DNA from: Roseateles_B sp051857535
GTDB taxonomy: Bacteria > Pseudomonadota > Gammaproteobacteria > Burkholderiales > Burkholderiaceae_C
Assembly: GCF_051857535.1 (NCBI RefSeq)
Contig: NZ_JBPZGY010000003.1
Location: forward strand, 248,001 to 312,000
Direction: 5' to 3'
Length of the DNA stretch: 64,000 nucleotides
The position numbers and the translations under genes are program-made. The notes below the pieces were generated by a model. It saw only the letters and a list, made by a program, of their open reading frames with translations. It ran no database searches and had not been told where the DNA came from. Positions 47,057 to 52,616 of the stretch are shown here, in pieces; position 1 is the stretch's first letter, and the number at the start of each line of letters is the position of its first letter.

Positions 47057-49468
47057 ATGCCACCAAGCACCAGCCCCGACCAAGCACCGCAAATCGGACG
47101 ATTCCGCGTGTTGCGTGAACTCGGGCGAGGTGCGCAAGCCACGGTCTGGCTGGCGCATGACCCGCGACTGGATCGAGACGTTGCCCTGAAGGTGCTGGCG
47201 CCCGCGGCGGACCCGGCGCTCATTGATGCCGGCCTGCATGAGGCGCGTGCGGTTGCCCGCCTCATGCATCCGCACATCGTGCCGGTCTTCGAGGCCGACC
47301 AGCAGGACGGCCAGGCCTATATGGTCTTCGAGTACGTGGCGGGCCTCACCCTCACGGAGAAGCTGCAGCGCAATCCGGTGATGAAGGCGCGCGAGGCGGT
47401 GGAGCTGATGCTGGGCGTGCTCGACGGCTTGATGGCCGCTCACGAGACCGGCGTGGTGCACCGCGACCTCAAGCCCAGCAACATCCTCGTCGATGCCAAG
47501 GGCCGGGCCCGCATCCTGGACTTCGGCATTGCCGACTGGACCAGCGACCCCGGCCATCGTCGCCGCGTGGTGGGCACGCCGGGCTATCTGTCGCCCGAGG
47601 CGGCACAGGGCTTTGCCCCCTCGCCGGCCATGGACGTCTTTGCCGTGGCTGTGATGCTGTCCGAGATGCTCAGTGGCCGCCGTCTCAATTACGACCCAGA
47701 TCCCTGGAAGGCGGTGCGCCGCGTGGTCGATGAGGACCTGCAACTGCCCGAGGGCCTGGACCCGGACGTGGACGACGCACTGAGGGCCATCGTCCAGCGT
47801 GGCCTGGCCCGCGACCCGGCGCTGCGCTGGCCCTCGGCGCGCGCCCTGCATGACGCCCTGGCCGAGTGGCTGCATCCGCCAGTGATGAGCAGCAGCAGTC
47901 CGGCGGACAACGGCACCCTGGACTTCCTGATGCGGCGTATGCGCCATCGTTCGGACTTCCCGGCGATGTCTGAGTCCATGACGCGCATCCAGCGCATCAC
48001 CTCGTCGGAGAACGAAAGTCTCAACAGCCTGTCCAACGAGATCCTCAAGGACGTGGCCCTGACCCACAAGCTGCTCCGCCTGGTCAATACAGTGCAATAC
48101 ACGCATGCCGGCGGGGGCAGCATCAGCACGGTGTCGCGTGCGGCGGCGCTGATCGGTTTTGCGGGCATCCGCAACCTGGCACTGTCCCTGATCCTTCTGG
48201 AGCGCATGGAGAACAAGGCACATGCGCGGGTGCTGCGCGAGGAGTTTCTGCGCTCGCTGATGGCAGCTTCGCTGGCGCGAGAGCTGTGCCCCTCGGAGCG
48301 AGAGAGCGAGGAAGCTTTTCTCGTTGGCATGCTGCAGAACCTGGGGCGGCTGCTGACCGAGTTCTACTTCCCCGAGGAGGCGCAGCAGATCCGGCGCTTC
48401 GTGCGGCCCGAGCGCGGGCAGGGGGCGGCGGCGGCGGCTCCCATCAGCGAGGCCGCGGCCTCGCAGCAGGTGCTGGGCCTCAGCTTCGAGCAACTGGGCC
48501 TGGGCGTGGCCCGCCAATGGGGGCTGCCTGATGCACTTCAGCGCGGGATGAGCCGACCGGAGGGGGAAGCCCCGCCGCGGCTGCTGGAGCAGGGCACCGA
48601 GCGCCTGCGTTGGCTGGCACGGGCCGCCAACGACGTGACGGATGTGATCCTGCACAGCGAGCCCACCGAAGCCCATGCCAAGGTGCGCCACATGGGGCAA
48701 CGCTACGCGCGGGCGCTGGGCCTGAGCGCCGAACGCGTCGACCAGGCCACTGACCAAGCTCGGCAGCGATTGTCCCAGTTGGCTGACGCCATGGAGATCC
48801 GCCTGCCCAAGAGTTCGCAGGCCCAGCGTCTTCTGGCGCCGCTGGCGGCGGCGGACGACGACAGCCTGTCGCCGCTGGAACTGCACGCGACAGCTCTCTA
48901 CGAGCCCACCCAGGTGCTGGCGCATGAGACCGCGCCGCGACCGCCTGCGGCTGAGGTGCTGGCGGCAGGGATCCACGATGTCACCAACGTCATGGTGGAG
49001 AACTTCAAGCTCAATGAAGTGTTGCGCATGATTCTGGAGACCATCTACCGCGGCCTGGGTTTCCGCCGCGTGGTGTTCTGCCTGCGTGACCCTCGCAGCA
49101 ATGTGCTGACGGGCCGCTTCGGCCTGGGTGAACAGGTGGAGCAGGTGGTGTCGCTGTTCCGGGTGCCGCTGCAGGTGGCGGAGGGGCGGCAGGCCGATCT
49201 GTTCACCGCTGTTTGCCAGAAGGGGGCTGACACCCTGATTGCCGACGCCTCGCAGCCTCGCATCGCCGAGCGCCTGCCGGCCTGGTTCCAGGGCAGCGTG
49301 CATGGCGCCAGCTTCCTGATCCTGCCCCTGGTGATGAAGGGCAGCAGCTTTGCGATGATCTATGCAGACCGCGTCGAAGCCGGCAGCCTGACGCTGGACG
49401 AAAAGGAACTCTCCCTATTGCGCACCCTGCGCAACCAGGCCGTGATGGCCTTCAAGCAGGCGAGCTGA
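47057..49468 (+). CDS. Ser/Thr protein kinase-HDOD-GAF protein
   Basis: The 803-residue product begins with a complete Hanks-type kinase: glycine loop LGRGAQATVWLAH, Lys45 in VALKVL, HRDLKPSNIL (His135-Asp137) and DFGIADW (Asp155). The activation segment is followed by GTPGYLSPEAAQG. An HDOD domain follows (about 290-560; LKDVALTHKLLRLVNTVQYT; VGMLQNLGRLLTEFYFPEEA). The last 160 residues are GAF-like (NVMVENFKLNEVLRMILETIYRGLGFRRVVFCLRDP). HDOD domains are signalling relatives of HD-GYP without conserved metal residues. Neighbour and paralogue of the pseudokinase gene; they may work as a pair. Substrates are unknown. Confidence 0.87.
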   Translation: MPPSTSPDQAPQIGRFRVLRELGRGAQATVWLAHDPRLDRDVALKVLAPAADPALIDAGLHEARAVARLMHPHIVPVFEADQQDGQAYMVFEYVAGLTLTEKLQRNPVMKAREAVELMLGVLDGLMAAHETGVVHRDLKPSNILVDAKGRARILDFGIADWTSDPGHRRRVVGTPGYLSPEAAQGFAPSPAMDVFAVAVMLSEMLSGRRLNYDPDPWKAVRRVVDEDLQLPEGLDPDVDDALRAIVQRGLARDPALRWPSARALHDALAEWLHPPVMSSSSPADNGTLDFLMRRMRHRSDFPAMSESMTRIQRITSSENESLNSLSNEILKDVALTHKLLRLVNTVQYTHAGGGSISTVSRAAALIGFAGIRNLALSLILLERMENKAHARVLREEFLRSLMAASLARELCPSERESEEAFLVGMLQNLGRLLTEFYFPEEAQQIRRFVRPERGQGAAAAAPISEAAASQQVLGLSFEQLGLGVARQWGLPDALQRGMSRPEGEAPPRLLEQGTERLRWLARAANDVTDVILHSEPTEAHAKVRHMGQRYARALGLSAERVDQATDQARQRLSQLADAMEIRLPKSSQAQRLLAPLAAADDDSLSPLELHATALYEPTQVLAHETAPRPPAAEVLAAGIHDVTNVMVENFKLNEVLRMILETIYRGLGFRRVVFCLRDPRSNVLTGRFGLGEQVEQVVSLFRVPLQVAEGRQADLFTAVCQKGADTLIADASQPRIAERLPAWFQGSVHGASFLILPLVMKGSSFAMIYADRVEAGSLTLDEKELSLLRTLRNQAVMAFKQAS

Positions 49469-49510
49469 ATGCGCGATCGGCGCAGGGCCGGGCATCAGGG
49501 GCCGGGCAAC

Positions 49511-49535
49511 AAAAAACCCGGCCGAGGCCGGGTTT
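49511..49535. terminator. Bidirectional terminator between the kinase gene and ffs
   Basis: AAACCCGGC (49514-49522) and GCCGGGTTT (49527-49535) form a perfect 9-bp stem around CGAG. On the minus strand, from ffs, it is followed by a run of six T residues in total. On the plus strand it lies about 45 bases after the kinase-HDOD-GAF stop. Confidence 0.85.
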
Positions 49536-49579
49536 GCTGCATGAAGTCCGCCGGGGGCGGCATTCACTGGTGTTGGGGT

Positions 49580-49677
49580 TGACGAGCCTTACCCCCGGCA
49601 CTGGTCACAACGGTTAGGGCTGCTTGGTTCCCCACCTGACCCGGTTGGCCGCGCTTCCATGCGAGGAGGCCCGTCAG
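49580..49677 (-). ncRNA. ffs: Signal recognition particle RNA, small (4.5S) type
   Basis: RNA scaffold of the SRP, which binds Ffh and targets membrane proteins. On the minus strand the universally conserved apical domain is present at 49619-49640: GTCAGGTGGGGAACCAAGCAG, with a GGAA tetraloop closed by GG/CC and the Ffh-binding internal loops (TCAGG and AGCAG). The outer helix pairs GACGGGCC (49668-49675) with GGCTCGTC (49581-49588), including one G-U pair. Length of about 98 bases is standard. A TACAAT (49683-49688, minus) sits at the -10 position, and a strong terminator follows. End points are approximate to a few bases. Confidence 0.92.
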
Positions 49678-49821
49678 CGCGCATTGTATGCGATTGCGCG
49701 GCCGCTCCAGGGAAAGCCCGGTGCGCTCCTGCACCGAGGGAGGCTTCCTGGCCGTGTGCGCAGGATTGCACAGACCCCTGACCTGCCCGTGTGCGTGGCG
49801 CACGAATGGACAAGCGGGGGC

Positions 49822-49851
49822 TTCCATTGCCGGGCGCGAGGTCTGTAGAAT
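49822..49851 (+). promoter_or_regulatory. Candidate sigma-70 promoter of the riboswitch/unknown gene transcript
   Basis: TTCCAT (49822-49827) and TAGAAT (49846-49851) are 18 bases apart. Transcription from here would start near 49858, about 24 bases before the pseudoknot, and give a leader of about 140 bases to the ATG at 49996. Confidence 0.45.
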
Positions 49852-49881
49852 CCGGCCCGTGCTGAGACCTGCGTCTGGCAC

Positions 49882-49988
49882 ACCGCCGATTTACCAACTA
49901 CTTGCGGGCGGTCAACAAGTACGGCTAAAGCGTTGCGGCTCCGATGATGCCCCGGGCCGGCAAACGCCGGTGATGAGGGCACTCGGAG
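49882..49988 (+). promoter_or_regulatory. Candidate SAM-II-type riboswitch with a hairpin covering the ribosome binding site
   Basis: An H-type pseudoknot is formed by ACCGCC (49882-49887)/GGCGGT (49907-49912) and TACTTG (49899-49904)/CAAGTA (49916-49921), all Watson-Crick. The first loop begins GATTTA (49888-49893) and GCTAAA (49924-49929) follows the second stem. These are the bases and positions that I recall as forming the SAM pocket in SAM-II aptamers (Rfam RF00521). Downstream, CTCCG (49939-49943) pairs with CGGAG (49984-49988), the ribosome binding site of the next gene. GCCC/GGGC and CCGGC-AAAC-GCCGG extend this hairpin. Aptamer identity is by recall, not by search; the third loop (CAA) is short. 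Confidence 0.6.
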
Positions 49989-49995
49989 TTTTTTC

Positions 49996-50430
49996 ATGCA
50001 CGGTCTCGCCGATTTCGATCGCCTTCTCAGCGGCCACGTCGCTTCCTCGCGCCACTGGCTGCGTCGACAGGCCGCTCCCGTCCTCCCGCCCCGCGTGCTG
50101 CGTGATCCGCAGGGACAGGTCGTCGGCCACTGGCAGGGCCAGCCCAGCCTGGTGGAGATCCTTGCCGCAGCCCATCGCCTGCAAGCTGGCGACTGGTGTG
50201 GTGCGCTGGCCGAGGAGGGCGCACAGCCCGCGCTGAATCCCGTCTGGCGCCTTGCGCTGTTCCGCGCGGACCGCCACGGCCAGCCCCGTCTGGGCCGCGA
50301 CACCGGCCCGTTGTGGATCAGCCCACCGCTGTCCGCCCGTGCTGGCGAACGACCTGCCGAGCTGCTGCAGGCCCTGCGCCGCGCCGCTGTGCAGGCTCTG
50401 TGGACACAGGGCTGGCGGCTGTCAGCCTGA
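49996..50430 (+). CDS. Unrecognised 144-residue protein under the candidate riboswitch
   Basis: Begins MHGLADFDRLLSGHVASSRHW at an ATG with CGGAG eight bases upstream. No family is recognised. It looks like a soluble, arginine- and leucine-rich cytoplasmic protein. There is no signal peptide, membrane segment or cysteine cluster (one Cys). A conserved-looking core is WRLALFRADRHGQPRLGRDT followed by a C-terminal helix. Overlapping minus-strand frames are open but lack ribosome binding sites and run into the SRP RNA. If the leader is a SAM-II riboswitch, a role in methionine, SAM or methylation metabolism would follow; that is inference only. Confidence 0.65.
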   Translation: MHGLADFDRLLSGHVASSRHWLRRQAAPVLPPRVLRDPQGQVVGHWQGQPSLVEILAAAHRLQAGDWCGALAEEGAQPALNPVWRLALFRADRHGQPRLGRDTGPLWISPPLSARAGERPAELLQALRRAAVQALWTQGWRLSA

Positions 50431-50488
50431 GGGCCGGGTCCTGTCCTGCCGCTCACGAGACCACGCCACCCGCCCGCCCCGTGCCATG

Positions 50489-50619
50489 ACCTTTCCAGCG
50501 CATGCGCCCGCCCCGGCAGTTTCATAAAGCCTGCCGACCCCGCCAGCATTGATTGCGGCTCAACGCCGCAACCAATGCCACCCTCGGGGGGCAAGGGGCG
50601 CCAGCCCCAAAGGGCCGAG
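50489..50619. repeat. 131-bp direct repeat, first copy
   Basis: Identical to 50642-50772, with a 22-base spacer between the copies (period 153). Each contains an imperfect hairpin CATTGATTGCGGC/GCCGCAACCAATG and a GC-rich tail (CCCTCGGGGGGCAAGGGG). The start ACCTTTCCAGCGCATGCGCC is outside any gene. The gap 50431-50897 is non-coding as far as I can see. Confidence 0.85.
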
Positions 50620-50641
50620 GGATGGACCACCCCGCGCCACA

Positions 50642-50772
50642 ACCTTTCCAGCGCATGCGCCCGCCCCGGCAGTTTCATAAAGCCTGCCGACCCCGCCAGC
50701 ATTGATTGCGGCTCAACGCCGCAACCAATGCCACCCTCGGGGGGCAAGGGGCGCCAGCCCCAAAGGGCCGAG
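50642..50772. repeat. 131-bp direct repeat, second copy
   Basis: Exact copy of 50489-50619. The hairpin inside (near 50700-50730) is related to the perfect hairpin at 50801-50836, sharing ATTG-TTGCGGC and GCCGCAA-CAATG. Confidence 0.85.
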
Positions 50773-50800
50773 CGCCGGGCCGCCCCAAGCCGGCCCCCTT

Positions 50801-50836
50801 GGCATTGCTTGCGGCCTCACGGCCGCAAGCAATGCC
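50801..50836. repeat. Perfect 16-bp inverted repeat, REP-like hairpin
   Basis: GGCATTGCTTGCGGCC (50801-50816) and GGCCGCAAGCAATGCC (50821-50836) pair completely around TCAC. It is the best-preserved member of the hairpin family that also occurs in the two 131-bp repeats just upstream. It resembles palindromic units of REP elements. Confidence 0.8.
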
Positions 50837-50852
50837 GTCCCCTCGGGGGACC

Positions 50853-50890
50853 GCCCAGGCCCGCCCGCGTCCAGCGGGGCGGGCCTGGGC
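50853..50890 (-). terminator. Strong GC hairpin after the SirB2-like gene
   Basis: GCCCAGGCCCGCCC (50853-50866) and GGGCGGGCCTGGGC (50877-50890) form a perfect 14-bp stem, 8 bases beyond the stop codon on the minus strand. No T-run follows, so it may stabilise the mRNA end or terminate with Rho. Confidence 0.55.
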
Positions 50891-50897
50891 GAGGGGC

Positions 50898-51275
50898 TCA
50901 CATCCCCAGCCAAGCCGACCGCGTGATCGATGCGCCCATCATGTAGGCCAGCAGCAGCAGGGACAGCAGGTAGCCCAGCAGGCGGAACTCGCCGCGGCCC
51001 ATGGCCCAGTGGGCGCAGGCCGTGTAGCCCACCAAGGCCAGCAGCTTGGCGGTGAGCCAGGTGTCGCGGGTGAGGGAGTAGCCGATAGAGCCCCAGAGGC
51101 TCAGGCCGCAGACCGTCAGCATGGTGTCCACGCCGAAGACCACAGCGCGCAGCCGCACGTCCATGGACCACTCGGCCCCGAACTGGAAGGCCAGGCCGCG
51201 CACCAGGAACAGCGCTACGCTGCACCAGGCCAGCAGGCTGTGAATGAACACCATCTGGCTGTAGAACCAGTCCAT
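50898..51275 (-). CDS. SirB2-like small membrane protein
   Basis: The 125-residue product has four predicted membrane helices. It shows the SirB2-type start FIHSLLAWCSVALFLVRGLA (histidine in helix 1 and an F-x-x-R-G turn), then VDTMLTVCGLSLWG, LTAKLLALVGYTACAHWAMG and LLGYLLSLLLLAYMMG. SirB2 proteins are small integral membrane proteins of unknown activity; no invasion role should be inferred here. Assignment is by pattern only. Confidence 0.7.
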   Translation of the reverse strand: MDWFYSQMVFIHSLLAWCSVALFLVRGLAFQFGAEWSMDVRLRAVVFGVDTMLTVCGLSLWGSIGYSLTRDTWLTAKLLALVGYTACAHWAMGRGEFRLLGYLLSLLLLAYMMGASITRSAWLGM

Positions 51276-51354
51276 CTTGTCGTGTCTCCTCTCCTGGGGG
51301 AGCTTGTGCCGTTGGGCAAGGCGCTGTCAAGCCGGGCAGGCCAGGATCCAGCCA

Positions 51355-51390
51355 TGAAAAAACCTGCCGAGGCAGCATGCCTGGGCAGGT
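51355..51390 (-). terminator. Rho-independent terminator after the AIR synthase gene
   Basis: On the minus strand ACCTGCC-C-AGGCA-TGC-TGCCT-C-GGCAGGT forms a stem of 7 plus 5 pairs with symmetrical single mismatches, followed by six T residues. It lies 22 bases after the stop. Confidence 0.88.
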
Positions 51391-51411
51391 CTTGGGCGGA
51401 ACCGGTGGGGA

Positions 51412-52536
51412 TCAGCGCAGCTGCAGGTCGTTGTCGCTGAAGCGGATGTCCAGGGGCTCGATCAGCAACTGCTTCTCGCCGTCCTCGAGCTGGCCCGCGA
51501 CCCAGGCGTCGATGCCGCAGGCCTTGGAGATCTCGACCACCTTCGCGGCCTGGTCCGCCGGCACGAAGATGGCGAAGCCCGCGCCCATGTTCAGCGTGGA
51601 ATAGGCCTCGCGGTCGTCCTGCTTGGCATGCTCCTGCATGAACTTCAGCACCGGCGTGACCGGCGGCACCGTGTGGATGCGATAGGTGAACTGGCCGGGG
51701 TGGCGCAGCAGCTTGCGCCAGCCGTGGCCCGTGATGTTGGCGCAGTAGTGCGGGATGATGCCAGCCTTGTAGAGGGCCTCGGTGACGGGCGAGTACAGCA
51801 CCGTCGGGGCCAGCAGGGCCTCGCCATAGCTCAGGCCGGGGCTGATCTCGGTGAGGTAGCCCTGGGGCAGGCGCTCGACCAGCTTGCGGGCCAGGGACAG
51901 GCCGTTGGCATGGATGCCGCTGGAGGCCAGCAGCACGATGGCGTCGCCAGCGCCGAGCTTGTCGCCCACCGAGAGGCGTTCCTTGGGGTTGATCAGGCCG
52001 GTGCAGGAGGCGGCCAGGTCGATGCGGCCTTCCTCGACGATGCCGGCCAGCGCGGGTGTCTCGCCGCCGCCCCAGGCGACCTGGCAGGTGTCGCAGGCCT
52101 TCTTCCAGCCCTCGACCAGGGCCTGGGCGCGCAGCGTGTCACCGAACCAGTCCGAGCCGCCGGCGGCCCAGTAGGCCTGCACCACCAGGGGCGTGGCGCC
52201 CACGGTGATCAGGTCGTTGATGGCCATGGCGATGGTGTCCTGCGCGATGCCGGCGTAGAAACTCTTGCCGGTCAGCTTGGACATCTCGTCGGCCACCAGG
52301 GTCTTGGTGCCCAGGCATTCGACGATGGAGGCCAGGTAGAAGGGGCCCACGTCCACAACATAGGCCGACTCGCCGCGCGAGGCCTTCACCTCAGTGAAGC
52401 CATGGCCGCCCAGGTGAGCCGCGGTGGCCGCGGCGGCGCGCTGGGCGCTGATCTTCAGGGGGTCGATGAGGTCGTAGTTGACGCCGGCCTGTTCGTAGCT
52501 CAGCGTGTCGGGAGAGGAGGGGGCGTGCGTGCTCAT
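51412..52536 (-). CDS. AIR synthase family protein (phosphoribosylformylglycinamidine cyclo-ligase-like)
   Basis: PurM-type ATP-dependent cyclo-ligase fold of 374 residues. The N-terminus SYEQAGVNYDLIDPLKISAQ resembles the PurM SYKDAGVD signature but differs at key places. Later blocks are ECLGTKTLVADEM, AIAMAINDLITVGATPLVVQ-type metal/ATP-binding sequence, WGGGETPALAGIV, SSGIHANGLSLARKL and NITGHGWRKLLRHPG. It is longer than classical PurM (about 345). It may be the only purine-pathway enzyme of this type or a second, divergent AIR synthase; the rest of the genome is needed to tell. Divergent from dnaX. Confidence 0.78.
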   Translation of the reverse strand: MSTHAPSSPDTLSYEQAGVNYDLIDPLKISAQRAAAATAAHLGGHGFTEVKASRGESAYVVDVGPFYLASIVECLGTKTLVADEMSKLTGKSFYAGIAQDTIAMAINDLITVGATPLVVQAYWAAGGSDWFGDTLRAQALVEGWKKACDTCQVAWGGGETPALAGIVEEGRIDLAASCTGLINPKERLSVGDKLGAGDAIVLLASSGIHANGLSLARKLVERLPQGYLTEISPGLSYGEALLAPTVLYSPVTEALYKAGIIPHYCANITGHGWRKLLRHPGQFTYRIHTVPPVTPVLKFMQEHAKQDDREAYSTLNMGAGFAIFVPADQAAKVVEISKACGIDAWVAGQLEDGEKQLLIEPLDIRFSDNDLQLR

Positions 52537-52601
52537 GGGGCGGGATTATCGGTCATGGCCGGGACTTCCCCGAAGCGTCCGGCGGCAGGCCTGTCGCCCC
52601 G

Positions 52602-52616
52602 TAGAATCCGCCGCCA
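52602..52616 (+). promoter_or_regulatory. Possible -10 box placing the dnaX transcript start at its ATG
   Basis: TAGAAT (52602-52607) ends eight bases before the dnaX ATG. If it is the -10 box the mRNA would be leaderless or nearly so. No ribosome binding site is visible (CCGCCGCC precedes the ATG) and no good -35 box is seen. Confidence 0.35.

Noticed and set aside
49674..50747. Minus-strand open frame of about 357 codons across the small unknown gene
   Set aside because: It spans the 131-bp repeats and reaches the SRP RNA promoter, contains a tandemly repeated peptide created by the repeat, and has no ribosome binding site.
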